DNA from: JACCTU01 sp963788055
Lineage (GTDB): Bacteria; Actinomycetota; Thermoleophilia; Gaiellales; Gaiellaceae
DNA length: 64,000 nt
NCBI GenBank assembly: GCA_963788055.1
Contig: CAWBFA010000005.1
Span: forward strand, 744,001-808,000
Direction of reading: 5' to 3'
This document shows, piece after piece, positions 25,902 through 34,138 of this stretch (positions are counted from its first letter, which is position 1; every line of letters begins with the position of its first letter). Position numbers and translations under genes: made by a program. Under the pieces are notes generated by a model. The model saw only the letters and a list, made by a program, of their open reading frames with translations. It had not been told where the DNA came from and did not search any database.

Positions 25902-27092
25902 ATGAAGTCGTTTCGCCAGCTTGGCGTGGCTGATGCTGTCGTCGAGGCGCTCTCGCGCCGAGGCGTCGAGTCGCCCTTCGCCATCCAGACACTCGTCATC
26001 CCGGACGGGCTCAACGGGCAGGACCTGCTCGCCAAGTCGCCGACCGGGTCCGGCAAGACCCTCGCCTTTGCGATCCCGATCGTCCAGCGCCTGCACGCCG
26101 GGGACGCGCGGCCGTCCGCGCTCATCCTCGTGCCGACCCGTGAGCTCGCGACCCAGGTCGCGGAGGAGTTCGCTCCGCTTGCAGCAGCGCAAGGCCTGAA
26201 GGTCGCGGCCGTCTACGGCGGCACGCCGCTCGGGGCGAACGCGAAGAAGGCCAAGGAGGCGCACATCGTCGTCGCAACACCGGGACGCCTCGAAGACCTG
26301 GCCGAGCGGAGGCTGCTGAAGCTCGACGGGATCCGGATCCTCGTTCTCGACGAGGCCGACCGGATGCTCGACATGGGCTTTCAGCCCCAGGTCGACGCGA
26401 TCGTCAAGCGCCTGCCGCGCAAGCGCCAGACGATGTTCTTCTCGGCCACGCTCGACGGCGAGGTCGGAGAGCTCGCCCGCTCGTATACCTTCAACCCGAG
26501 TCGCTACGACGCCGAGCTGCCGTCGCATCTCGAGAGCGGCGAGACAGACCACAAGTTCATCTCGGTCACGCCGGAGAACAAGGTCGAGACGCTCGTCGAG
26601 CTGCTCCGCGAGGAGCGCGGCCTCGTCCTCGTCTTCACACGCACCAAGCGCGGCGCCGACCGGCTCGTGCAGAAGCTGAAGCGGCACGAGGTGCAGGCCG
26701 TCGCGATGCACGGCGACATGAGCCAGAACGCGCGCGAGCGGGCGCTCTCGCGGTTCGAGTCGGGCAAGGTGCAGACGCTGGTCGCAACTGACGTCGCCGC
26801 CCGCGGCCTCGACCTCGACGACATCACGCACGTGATCAACTTCGACCCGCCCTCCGACGACAAGGGCTACACGCACCGCGTCGGCCGGACGGGCCGAGCC
26901 GGCCGCGACGGCACGGGCATCACGCTCGTCCTGCCTGAGCAGCAGGCGGACGTCTCGCACGTCGCCCGCAGAGTTGGCGAGAGTGCCCAGTTCGAGGCGC
27001 AGGGCATGCACATGGCTCGCCCGCGGCTCGTCTACGCAGGCACCCGGCGCAGCAACAAGTGGGGCGCCAAGCGGCCTCGTCGCAAGATCTAG
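25902..27092 (+). CDS. DEAD-box ATP-dependent RNA helicase (RhlE/CshA-like)
   Basis: The 396-residue helicase has all motifs in order: Q motif (GVESPFAIQTLVIPD), Walker A SPTGSGKT, PTRELATQV, TPGRLEDL, DEAD (VLDEADRMLDMGF), SAT (FFSATLDGEV), then LVFTRTKRGADRL, VATDVAARGLDLD and HRVGRTGRAGRDG. A short basic tail follows. It would unwind structured RNA in the cytoplasm. The start ATG has AAGGAG upstream and a hairpin in the leader. It diverges from infA. Confidence 0.93.
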   Translation: MKSFRQLGVADAVVEALSRRGVESPFAIQTLVIPDGLNGQDLLAKSPTGSGKTLAFAIPIVQRLHAGDARPSALILVPTRELATQVAEEFAPLAAAQGLKVAAVYGGTPLGANAKKAKEAHIVVATPGRLEDLAERRLLKLDGIRILVLDEADRMLDMGFQPQVDAIVKRLPRKRQTMFFSATLDGEVGELARSYTFNPSRYDAELPSHLESGETDHKFISVTPENKVETLVELLREERGLVLVFTRTKRGADRLVQKLKRHEVQAVAMHGDMSQNARERALSRFESGKVQTLVATDVAARGLDLDDITHVINFDPPSDDKGYTHRVGRTGRAGRDGTGITLVLPEQQADVSHVARRVGESAQFEAQGMHMARPRLVYAGTRRSNKWGAKRPRRKI

Positions 27093-27150
27093 ACTCCAAA
27101 GCTCGACCAAAACCCTCAAGCTTCGTGTCGTTTTGAACGATGAACGACCT

Positions 27151-27681
27151 ATGGGTCCGTCCCAGGACACCCCGGCCTGGAAGCCGCTCGGAGCGCTCCT
27201 CGTCGAGCAGTCGTGGATCACTGCTGACGATCTCGAGGGGGCGCTCGAGGAGCAGGAGCGGACCGGCCGCAAGCTCGGCCAGATCGTGGTCGAGAAGGGC
27301 TTCATCTCGGTCGAGGGGCTGACGAAGGTCCTCCTCGAGCAGTGCGGGATCGACATGTCGACCGAGGAGGGTTTCGGATCGGGGCTCCGCGAGGAGCTCG
27401 CCCGCCGGGGAGGCCGGCGGGGGAGTGAGCCGGTGCGGTTTGAGTTCACCGCCGAGCCGGCGCCCGAGAAGAGGCGCAGGAAGAAGGAGAAGGAGGAGGC
27501 GCCGAAGCCAATGCCAGCGGCGCAGCGCTCCCGCCCCCGCCGTGGGCGCCTCGGCCGCAACCCGAACCGCAAGCCGCTCAAGCGCCTCGAGAAACTGGTC
27601 AAGGACTTCGAGCGGCAGGAGCGCGAGCTCCTCGAGACGATCACGTCGCTGCGGACGATGCTCAGGCCCATCGAGGACTGA
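27151..27681 (+). CDS. MshEN (GspE N-terminal) domain protein with basic linker and coiled coil
   Basis: The 176-residue protein has an MshEN-type helical domain (PLGALLVEQSWITADDLEGALEEQERTGRKLGQIVVEKGFISVEGLTKVLLEQ), the unit that binds c-di-GMP in some type II secretion and pilus ATPases. A Lys/Arg-rich linker and a C-terminal coiled coil (LEKLVKDFERQERELLETI) follow. No ATPase domain is attached. Two related proteins lie at 30067 and 30912. Function unknown. Confidence 0.72.
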   Translation: MGPSQDTPAWKPLGALLVEQSWITADDLEGALEEQERTGRKLGQIVVEKGFISVEGLTKVLLEQCGIDMSTEEGFGSGLREELARRGGRRGSEPVRFEFTAEPAPEKRRRKKEKEEAPKPMPAAQRSRPRRGRLGRNPNRKPLKRLEKLVKDFERQERELLETITSLRTMLRPIED

Positions 27682-27688
27682 GCAAGCG

Positions 27689-28951
27689 CTACGCGGCTCG
27701 GGACGCTTCTTCCTCCCCGCTGAAGATCGGGACGCGCGGGCGACGAAGCTCGCCTCCCGAGTGCTTGACCCAGGCGTACGCGACGACGACGAGCGACAAC
27801 GCACCGCCGAGCGACAGCGCGAGCTGCGTCCCGCCGACCTCCATCAGCCAACCCGCGAACAGCCCGCCGATCGGCGCGAGGCCCGCAAAGGCGAACATGA
27901 AGAGGCTCATCACGCGGCCGCGCAGAGCGTCCGGCGCACGCAGCTGCAGGATCGCGCTCGTGTTCGAGACCCAGAGCGTGAAGCAGATGCCCACGCCGAA
28001 GAGGATCGCGCATGCCGGCGCGACCGACTCGACCGGCGCGAGCGCCAACAGGCCCGCGCTGAAGCCCGTTGCGCCGATCAGCAGGCCCTTCCAGCTCGCG
28101 CGGCTCCGCGCGGCTTGAACCAGCGCGCCGAGGAGGGCGCCCCCGCCGAAGAAGGCGCTCAGCACGCCGAACACCTCGGGGCCGGCGTTCAGCGTGTCCG
28201 ACGCGAGCACCGGGATGATCACGTGGAAGTTGAAGCCGACGGTGCTCGCGATCGCGAGGATGGTCAGGGCCAGTCGAATCTCGGGGTTGTTCCACGCGAA
28301 GCGCACGCCCTCGGCAATCGCGGCGCCCGCGCGCGTGCGCGGGTTGCGCTTGACCTCGAAGAGCTCGTCCTTGCGCATCAGCGCGAGCGCGGTCAGGACG
28401 GCGAGGAAGGTGACCGTGTTGACCAGGAAGCAGATGCCTGTCCCGCCGAGGCCGATGATCACGCCGGCGATCGCAGGGCCGATGATCCGCGAGCCGTTGA
28501 AGAGGCCGGTGTTGAGCGCGATCGCGTTCGGCAGCTCGTCGCGGCCGACCATCTGGAAGGTGAGCGCCTGCCGGCCCGGCGCGTCGACGACGAGCGCGGT
28601 GCCGCCGAGGAACGCGAGCAGGTAGACGACCGGGATGTTCTCCCAGCCGGAGAACGCAAGCACCGTCAGCGCGGCCGAGACCGCCATTTGCGCGGCCTGC
28701 GTCGCCATCACGAGCTTGCGGTTGTCGAAGCGGTCGGCGACCACGCCCGCGTAGAGGCCGAAGAGCATGAACGGCAGGAAGCGGCAGAACGCCAGTCCAC
28801 CGACGGCGAGCGGGGAGTCGGTCAGCTCGACGACGAACCAGGCGAGCGCGATGTTCTGCATCCACGTGCCGGCGAGCGAGATCACCTGGCCTGCGAAGAA
28901 CAGGCGGTAGTTCCGGTGGATCCGGAGTGACTTGAAGATGCGCGCCGTCAC
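27689..28951 (-). CDS. MFS transporter (MFS_3/EntS-like)
   Basis: The 420-residue protein has twelve predicted helices, an N-terminal FRIHRNYRLFFAGQ-like entry (SLRIHRNYRLFFAGQVISLAG), AGVVADRFDNRK as motif A and a mid-protein basic loop. This matches the MFS_3 exporters such as enterobactin exporter EntS. The substrate is unknown. It overlaps the MarR gene by four bases (ATGA), a common arrangement for a self-regulated efflux pump. Confidence 0.85.
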   Translation of the reverse strand: MTARIFKSLRIHRNYRLFFAGQVISLAGTWMQNIALAWFVVELTDSPLAVGGLAFCRFLPFMLFGLYAGVVADRFDNRKLVMATQAAQMAVSAALTVLAFSGWENIPVVYLLAFLGGTALVVDAPGRQALTFQMVGRDELPNAIALNTGLFNGSRIIGPAIAGVIIGLGGTGICFLVNTVTFLAVLTALALMRKDELFEVKRNPRTRAGAAIAEGVRFAWNNPEIRLALTILAIASTVGFNFHVIIPVLASDTLNAGPEVFGVLSAFFGGGALLGALVQAARSRASWKGLLIGATGFSAGLLALAPVESVAPACAILFGVGICFTLWVSNTSAILQLRAPDALRGRVMSLFMFAFAGLAPIGGLFAGWLMEVGGTQLALSLGGALSLVVVAYAWVKHSGGELRRPRVPIFSGEEEASRAA

Positions 28952-29349
28952 GGCAGGAGCTTTTCGAGCGGCTCGATCGCAGCCTCGACGGCCGCGAGCT
29001 CCTGAGCCGACAACCCCTTCAACCGCTCGGCGAGCCAGATCGTCCGGCGCGACCGAACCGAGCGGAGCACCTGGTGGCCCTTCTCGGTCACGTGGAGCCC
29101 GACGCGCCTCTTGTCGCCCTCGAGCGGCTTGCGTTCGACGAGCCCCTGCTGCTCGAGCCGCGTGATCGCCTTGGAGATCGCGGCGGGAGAGATTCGCTCG
29201 GATGCAGCGAGGTCGCGGACGCCGATCCCCGGCGCGTACTTGATCGCGACGAGCAGCGAGACCTGGCCGCCGGTGACGCCGAGCGAGTGGATCTCCCGGC
29301 GAAGCTCCCTCGTCAGCCGGAGCAGCGCTGGTCGGAGCCGGTTGGCCAT
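28948..29349 (-). CDS. MarR-family transcriptional regulator
   Basis: The winged-helix protein has a MarR core (GVTGGQVSLLVAIKYAPGIGVRDLAASERISPAAISKAITRLEQQGLVERKPLEGDKRRVGLHVTEKG). I choose the ATG at 29349 (133 residues) because the GTG at 29379 would place the start inside a long perfect inverted repeat that looks like its own operator. It is coupled to the MFS gene downstream, so it probably represses that pump until an inducer binds. Confidence 0.87.
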   Translation of the reverse strand: MANRLRPALLRLTRELRREIHSLGVTGGQVSLLVAIKYAPGIGVRDLAASERISPAAISKAITRLEQQGLVERKPLEGDKRRVGLHVTEKGHQVLRSVRSRRTIWLAERLKGLSAQELAAVEAAIEPLEKLLP

Positions 29350-29357
29350 CTCGACTT

Positions 29358-29389
29358 CGTTAACCAGGGAAACGTTCACCTGGTTAACG
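29358..29389 (-). promoter_or_regulatory. Candidate MarR operator, perfect inverted repeat
   Basis: CGTTAACCAGG and its exact complement CCTGGTTAACG are separated by 10 bases, just upstream of the preferred marR start. Perfect 11-base arms of this kind are typical MarR-dimer sites and suggest autoregulation of the marR-MFS operon. Confidence 0.6.
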
Positions 29390-29423
29390 ATAGCGGAACG
29401 ACGTCCGCGTCCGCGCTTCAGAC

Positions 29424-29475
29424 GGCAGAGCAGCCTGAGCCGAGGAGGCGGCCACCGCCCGGCTCAGGCTGTGCC
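29424..29475 (-). terminator. Long GC hairpin after the minus-strand gene at 29477
   Basis: CAGCCTGAGCCG pairs with CGGCTCAGGCTG across about 17 bases. The outer ACGGCA/TGCCGT pair continues the helix past a 3-base bulge. It directly follows the stop at 29477. Confidence 0.5.
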
Positions 29476-29476
29476 G

Positions 29477-29930
29477 TTACTCCTCGCGCCGGGGCGCGAG
29501 CTCGATGCTGACCACGGCATCGGGCCGGATCAGGCGGTTCCCAAACTTCGCCCAGACGCCGGGCTCGGGACGGTTGAGCGCGCGAACGATGTCCGCCGCA
29601 CGCTGCTCGGCGATCGTCGCGGAGTCGAACCGACCGGCCCAGATCCGCTCGCCGCTGCTCAGGCGGATGAAGACTGCGACCGACTCGTCCGTCAGGACTG
29701 CCGGGGTCGGCGCCTGCACGGCCTGCGCGGGCTGCGGGGAGCTGTGCCGCGGGCGGGACCGACTGGGCCACCGGCGCGACCGGGGCGACCGGCGCGGCGA
29801 CAGGCACGGGGGCCTGCGCCGGGACCGCCGCAAAGGGACGGCTGACCGGAACGCTGAGGGGCGGCTCGGTGAATGCGACCGTCGCAGCCTGAGGCTGGTA
29901 CGCCACACCGGCCGTGCCAATACTGTTCAC
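29477..29930 (-). CDS. Pro/Ala-rich protein with IWAGRFDS C-terminal domain, frameshifted
   Basis: From the GTG at 29930 the frame encodes NSIGTAGVAYQPQAATVAF and a Pro/Ala/Val-rich linker. One extra base near 29735 shifts it into the conserved C-terminal domain (VAVFIRLSSGERIWAGRFDS ... RPEPGVWAKFGNRLIRPDAVVSIEL). That domain of about 65 residues is shared with the neighbour at 30067, so the two are paralogues. The function is unknown. An AAAGGATC sequence precedes the start. Confidence 0.55.
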
Positions 29931-30014
29931 CGAGGATCCTTTCGCCGCAGATTTCGTGTTGCGAGGGCAGTGCGCGCCCTCAAGAGAGCATCGCCATTTC
30001 TTCGTATCGCCGAA

Positions 30015-30030
30015 TCCCCCGGAGGGGGGA
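30015..30030 (-). terminator. Hairpin terminator after the 30067 gene
   Basis: TCCCCC and GGGGGA form a 6-bp stem with a GGAG loop, about 35 bases beyond the minus-strand stop at 30067. Confidence 0.4.
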
Positions 30031-30066
30031 AGCATGCGCCGGGGTGCGTGTCCCTCGGGTTTCGGG

Positions 30067-30816
30067 TCAGCGCTCTTCGCGCGGCGAGACTTCGATGCTG
30101 ACGACTGCGTCCGGGCGGACGAGTTGGTCGCCGAAGCGCGGCCAGACACCGGGCTCGGGACGAACGAGCGACTCGGTCAGCTGCTGCGCGTGCCGCTCGG
30201 CTTCCTCGAGGCTGTCGAAGCGCCCGGCCCAGATTCGCGCGCCGTCCTCGAGGTTGAGAAAGACGCCGACCGAGGTGTCGGACGCGGCCGGTGCAGGTGC
30301 TGCCGGGGCTTCCACGAGCTGGGCGGGCGGAGCAGGCGCCTCGACGACCGGGGCGGGTGCCGGTGCCACCGGCGCTTGGGCAACCGGGGCGGGTGGTGCC
30401 GGCGGTGGCTCGACGGGAGCGGGTGCTGCCGGCGCTTCCGCGACCGGGACGGGCGCCATCGGCGGCGGTTCGACCGGAGCAGGCGCGGACGCGGGCGGTT
30501 GTGCGACCGCGGCGGGTGGTGCGGCCGGCGCCGCCACAGACGGGTAGCTCGCCTTCGCGGTTCGAAGCGCGGAGAGCTCGTCCGCCGAGATCCAGCCACG
30601 GGAGAGCGCGATGTCCTCGACCGCGCGGCCCGTCGCGACGTTCTCGCGGAGCGCCTCGGCGAGCTGGTCGAGGGTGACGTGGCCGGCCCGAACGAGCAGG
30701 GCCTGCAGTGGCAGCGTCGCGAGTTCCTCCTGCGAAAGCGCACGCCGGTGCCCGGCCGGGACCTCGGGGGCCGCGGCAGCAGGGGTAACGGGAGGCTCGA
30801 CGGGGAACGTGCTCAT
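30067..30816 (-). CDS. MshEN-like domain, Pro/Ala-rich linker and IWAGRFDS C-terminal domain protein
   Basis: The 249-residue protein has three parts: an MshEN-like helical domain (about 25-90, LPLQALLVRAGHVTLDQLAEALRENVATGRAVEDIALSRGWISADEL), a Pro/Ala/Val repeat linker (about 95-175) and a C-terminal domain shared with the 29477 gene (VGVFLNLEDGARIWAGRFDSLEEAERHA ... FGDQLVRPDAVVSIEV). The linker suggests a tethered, possibly septal or envelope-associated adaptor, which is inference. It diverges from the MshEN gene at 30912. Confidence 0.68.
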   Translation of the reverse strand: MSTFPVEPPVTPAAAAPEVPAGHRRALSQEELATLPLQALLVRAGHVTLDQLAEALRENVATGRAVEDIALSRGWISADELSALRTAKASYPSVAAPAAPPAAVAQPPASAPAPVEPPPMAPVPVAEAPAAPAPVEPPPAPPAPVAQAPVAPAPAPVVEAPAPPAQLVEAPAAPAPAASDTSVGVFLNLEDGARIWAGRFDSLEEAERHAQQLTESLVRPEPGVWPRFGDQLVRPDAVVSIEVSPREER

Positions 30817-30911
30817 GGGACCGCCTAGGCGTTATCGGCAACGTTCGCGATCCGCTGCGATCACCCTTTCGAGGGACTGAATCCGCGCAGAAACGGCCGA
30901 TCCGTCAGGTA

Positions 30912-31352
30912 ATGGCAGCCGAACCGACTCCCTGGCTTCCGCTCGGCGAACTGCTCGTCGAACGTCGGTTGCTGAGCAGGCGCCAGCTCGAGCTCGCGCT
31001 CCAGGAGCATCAGCGAACGGGTCGCCGGCTCGGTGAGGTGCTCGTCTCGTACGGGTTCGTCTCCGAGCAGGCTCTGGCCTCGACGCTGCTCGAGCAGGTC
31101 GGCCTGATGGACGCGAAGCCCCCGATGCCCGAGCCGGAGCAGCTTCGCACGGCCGGTCACCTTGCTGAGGCGGCCGAGCCCGACGCCGCCGTCGTCGTGC
31201 GCGTCGAGGACCTGCGTACGTTGCGCGGGCCGGAGCAGAGCAACGTCGGCTCTGCGCTCGAGGAGAAGGTCGTCGAGTTCGAGCAGCGAAGCGACCAGAT
31301 CCAGGCGAGCATCGCCGAGATCCGCGGCGTGCTCTCCGAGCTCCAGCCCTAG
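30912..31352 (+). CDS. MshEN domain protein with C-terminal coiled coil
   Basis: The 146-residue paralogue of the 27151 product has an MshEN domain (LPLGELLVERRLLSRRQLELALQEHQRTGRRLGEVLVSYGFVSEQALASTLLEQ), a short linker and a coiled coil (ALEEKVVEFEQRSDQIQASIAEIRGVL). Standalone MshEN plus coiled coil implies a partner-binding adaptor, perhaps nucleotide-responsive. The 3' end overlaps the convergent glutaredoxin gene by four bases. Confidence 0.7.
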   Translation: MAAEPTPWLPLGELLVERRLLSRRQLELALQEHQRTGRRLGEVLVSYGFVSEQALASTLLEQVGLMDAKPPMPEPEQLRTAGHLAEAAEPDAAVVVRVEDLRTLRGPEQSNVGSALEEKVVEFEQRSDQIQASIAEIRGVLSELQP

Positions 31353-31723
31353 GCTTCGACCGAAGCGAGCGCCAGCGTCTTCTCTTCGCCGGGTGCGCGG
31401 TAGTCGTCGCCGAGCGCGTTCTGCAGCTTCTCCACGAGCTCGCCGCTGATCGCCAGTTCCTGGACGATGTCGGCGCCGCCGATGAGCTCGCCCTTCACGA
31501 AGACCTGCGGAATCGTCGGCCAGCCTGAGAGCGCGCTCAGCTCCTTGCGGTACTCCGGGTTCGGGAGGATGTCGACCGCGGCGATCGGCGCCTCGGCCGC
31601 GCGGAGCGCTTCGAGCGCGCGCATCGAGTTTCCGCACATCGCCCACTGCGGCGTGCCTTTCATGAAGAGGACGACGTCCTCGGTCTCGATGATGTCCTTG
31701 ATCCGGTCGCGCAGATCGCTCAT
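31349..31723 (-). CDS. grxD: Monothiol glutaredoxin (Grx4/GrxD family)
   Basis: The 124-residue protein has the Grx4 layout: DVVLFMKGTPQWAMCGNS with a single active cysteine, GWPTIPQVFVKGELIGGADIV with the cis-Pro and GG-[AC]D glutathione-binding motif. The usual CGFS is CGNS here. Such proteins carry [2Fe-2S] clusters and work with BolA proteins. The gene overlaps the upstream bolA gene by four bases, which supports the pairing. Confidence 0.9.
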   Translation of the reverse strand: MSDLRDRIKDIIETEDVVLFMKGTPQWAMCGNSMRALEALRAAEAPIAAVDILPNPEYRKELSALSGWPTIPQVFVKGELIGGADIVQELAISGELVEKLQNALGDDYRAPGEEKTLALASVEA

Positions 31724-31962
31724 TCCGTTCCTCTCGTCGTGATTCTGAGCTCATGGATGGTGCCGTCGGCGAGCGGTGCCGCGAGCGCGTCGTAGACCAG
31801 ACGGTGCTGGTCGATCAGGCTCAGGCCGTCGAAGCGGTCGGTCTGGACGACCACGTGGAAGTGATCGCCGCCGCCCGTCCGGTCGACGACGTCGAGCTCG
31901 TCGGCGCCCGGAAATGCCTGTTCCAGGAGCGCACGCAGGGGATCGGTCGCCATGCTTTGCAT
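31720..31962 (-). CDS. BolA-family protein
   Basis: About 78-80 residues: DPLRALLEQAFPGADELDVVDRTGGGDHFHVVVQTDRFDGLSLIDQHRLVYDALAAPLADGTIHEL contains the BolA fold with the GDHFHV and IDQHRLVYDAL segments (histidine cluster ligands). The start is the ATG at 31962 or 31953. BolA proteins pair with monothiol glutaredoxins in iron-sulfur trafficking, and the overlapping grxD gene fits. Confidence 0.9.
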   Translation of the reverse strand: MQSMATDPLRALLEQAFPGADELDVVDRTGGGDHFHVVVQTDRFDGLSLIDQHRLVYDALAAPLADGTIHELRITTRGTE

Positions 31963-31994
31963 CGTAGCCACCGGTTTCGGGCACACGGAGCGAG

Positions 31995-32984
31995 ATGATC
32001 GACGACGTCTTGAAGGCGATGCGGGAGCAGGTGCGGCGGGTCGCAGGGGAGCTCGACCTGCCCGAGCCGCTGCGCGGGCGGGCAGAGCCTGCGCGCTCGC
32101 TCGATGAGCTCCAGGCCGAGCTCGACTCGCTCGTCGGGCTCGAGACGGTGAAGGAGCAGGTACGCGCGCTCGTCGCGTTCCTCCAGGTGCAGTCGCGACG
32201 ACTCGAGCACGGCCTGCCCGAGGTCGCGACCTCGCAGCACCTCGTCTTCCTCGGGAACCCCGGCACCGGCAAGACGACGATCGCGCGATTGCTCGCGGAG
32301 ATGTATCGCGCTATGGGCCTGCTCCGACGGGGGCATCTCGTCGAGGTCGATCGCGCCGGGCTCGTCGGGCAGTACGTGGGGACGACCGCGATCAAGACCG
32401 ACCGCGCGATCAAGCGCGCCCTCGACGGCGTGCTGTTCGTGGACGAGGCGTATGCGCTCGCACCGGATGCGGTGATGCAGGACTTCGGGCCCGAAGCGGT
32501 CGAGGCGCTGCTCAAGCGGATGGAGGACTACCGTCACCGGCTCGTCGTGATCGTCGCGGGTTACCCGCGCCCGATGGAGCGCTTCCTCGACTCGAACCCG
32601 GGGTTGCGCTCGCGGTTCTCGCGCGAGATCGTCTTCCCCGACTACACGACCGACGAGCTGCTCGCGATCACGCGGCGCTTCGCCGGCGAGAGCGAGTACC
32701 GGCTGACCGAGGAGGCGGAGGCCGCGCTGCGGCGCACGTTCGACGCGGCGCAGCGCGGGGAGGGTTTTGGCAACGCGCGCTACGCGCGCACGATCTTCGA
32801 GCAGGCGCTGAACGCACAGGCGCTGCGCCTCGCAGGGGTGTCAGGGCGGGCGCTCGAGCAGCTCGACGCCGAGGAGTTGATGCGGCTCGAGGCGGACGAC
32901 GTCGTCGGCGCCGCGCGGGCGCTCGGTGAGGGAGCGGAGCTGCCGCCGCGAGCGGCGTGGTTCCGCCGCCGCCGCGCGTCCTAG
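31995..32984 (+). CDS. CbxX/CfqX-type AAA+ ATPase
   Basis: The 329-residue AAA+ protein has an N-terminal helical lead, Walker A LGNPGTGKTTIARLLAEMY, the pore-like LVEVDRAGLVGQYVGTTA, Walker B GVLFVDEAYAL, sensor/arginine finger region NPGLRSRFSREIVFPDYTTDEL and a C-terminal helical lid. It belongs with rubisco-activase-like CbxX and the C-terminal domain of EccA. The client is unknown. It diverges from bolA. Confidence 0.85.
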   Translation: MIDDVLKAMREQVRRVAGELDLPEPLRGRAEPARSLDELQAELDSLVGLETVKEQVRALVAFLQVQSRRLEHGLPEVATSQHLVFLGNPGTGKTTIARLLAEMYRAMGLLRRGHLVEVDRAGLVGQYVGTTAIKTDRAIKRALDGVLFVDEAYALAPDAVMQDFGPEAVEALLKRMEDYRHRLVVIVAGYPRPMERFLDSNPGLRSRFSREIVFPDYTTDELLAITRRFAGESEYRLTEEAEAALRRTFDAAQRGEGFGNARYARTIFEQALNAQALRLAGVSGRALEQLDAEELMRLEADDVVGAARALGEGAELPPRAAWFRRRRAS

Positions 32985-33021
32985 GCGGCCACGCGCTCCG
33001 GCAGGACGGGTCTGCCTCCTA

Positions 33022-33103
33022 CCGGGGTCAGACCCCTTGACGCGCGAACGCGCTCTGCGAGCGAGAACTTCGCTCGCCCGCCACTGCCGGGGTCAGACCC
33101 CGG
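33022..33103. repeat. Two copies of the GGGGTCAGACCCC palindrome
   Basis: CCGGGGTCAGACCCC at 33022-33036 and CCGGGGTCAGACCCCGG at 33087-33103 lie between convergent genes. A further hairpin (GCGAGCGA/TCGCTCGC) sits between them. The second copy includes the last codons and stop of the oxygenase gene on the minus strand. Confidence 0.6.
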
Positions 33104-34115
33104 AAGTTGTCAAGTCGCTTCTGGGGACAGCGCTTCGCGGACCAGGGCTGTCGAAGTGGGCGATCAGCTGCTCGCTCTCGCCCAGCAGCCGGCCCTCGGT
33201 GAGCACGCCCGAGCGCACGCCGCGCTGGACGCGCTCGACGAGCGCCGTGTCCTCGCGTCCGACCTGGTCGTCGAGCTCGAGCAGCTCACGGATCCATGCC
33301 TCGTCCTCGCCCGGCGCGAAGAAGTAGTCGAGGAACCCGCGCGAGCGCTCCGGTCCCTCCGGCCACACCGGCCCGATCGAGAGGTTCGGCCGACCCGGGT
33401 ACACGTTCACCTTCACGTTCGGCCAGAGGAAGTGGAACTGGCCGGCGGCGCCGTTCCCCCGCGCGTGCAGTAGCTGCGAAGAGTGCCAGCGGTGCCGCTG
33501 CAGCACGTACTCGCCGGGCGACACGTCGACGACCGCGCTGAAGCCTGGGTGCGCGACCGCGCAGTGGTAGCACTCGAGATAGTTCTCGCAGGCGACCTTC
33601 CAGTTCGACTCGAGGGAGTACTCGACGCGATGGTGGAACTCGAGCCCGTCGAGCGGCAACGCGCCTCGTAGCTCGCCCAGCGTCTCCGCGAGCGAGTCGC
33701 CCTCGGCCGCCGGGTTGACGAAGACGAACGGCCCCCACGTCTCGACCCGGAGCGGCAGGAGCCCGAGCTCGTCGCGCGGCGCCGTCTCGCCCGAGCGCGG
33801 CGCAGCGCGAAGCGCCCCGTCGAGCCCGTACGTCCACGCGTGGTAGGGACACTGGAGCGTCTCCCGCGTGCCCTCGCCGTCCGCGAGCACGGAGCCGCGG
33901 TGCCGGCAGACGTTCAGGAACGCCCTGAGCTCGCCGTCCCTGGCCCGCGTGACGACGACCGGCACGTCACCGGCGCGGCCCGCGAAGTAGGAGCCCGGCT
34001 CGGCCACCTGACCCAGGTGTCCCACGTACTGCCAGGTGCGCCGGAAGATCGCGTCCTGCTCGCGGTGCAGGATCTCAGGATCGAAATACCAATTCCAGGG
34101 GAGTGTCTGCTCCAC
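33093..34115 (-). CDS. Rieske [2Fe-2S] aromatic-ring-hydroxylating oxygenase alpha subunit
   Basis: The 340-residue protein has the Rieske ligands CRHRG (near 71) and CPYHAWTY (near 90), then the catalytic domain with ENYLECYHCAVAHPGF, containing the mononuclear iron histidines, and a later Asp-rich segment. This is the oxygenase component family that hydroxylates aromatic or quaternary amine substrates. No reductase is adjacent, so the substrate is unknown. The last residues and stop (T-S-G-V-stop) come from the GGGGTCAGACCCC repeat. Confidence 0.85.
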   Translation of the reverse strand: MEQTLPWNWYFDPEILHREQDAIFRRTWQYVGHLGQVAEPGSYFAGRAGDVPVVVTRARDGELRAFLNVCRHRGSVLADGEGTRETLQCPYHAWTYGLDGALRAAPRSGETAPRDELGLLPLRVETWGPFVFVNPAAEGDSLAETLGELRGALPLDGLEFHHRVEYSLESNWKVACENYLECYHCAVAHPGFSAVVDVSPGEYVLQRHRWHSSQLLHARGNGAAGQFHFLWPNVKVNVYPGRPNLSIGPVWPEGPERSRGFLDYFFAPGEDEAWIRELLELDDQVGREDTALVERVQRGVRSGVLTEGRLLGESEQLIAHFDSPGPRSAVPRSDLTTSGV

Positions 34116-34126
34116 GGAACAGACGA

Positions 34127-34132
34127 TATAAG
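34127..34132 (+). promoter_or_regulatory. -10 element TATAAG for a leaderless transcript
   Basis: TATAAG ends six bases before the GTG start at 34139, matching the spacing seen at other genes here. Confidence 0.45.
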
Positions 34133-34138
34133 TGTCCA

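Noticed and set aside
25785..28865. Minus-strand open frame of 1026 codons
   Set aside because: It is a shadow of the DEAD-box helicase, MshEN and MFS genes in high-GC sequence with composition unlike real proteins.
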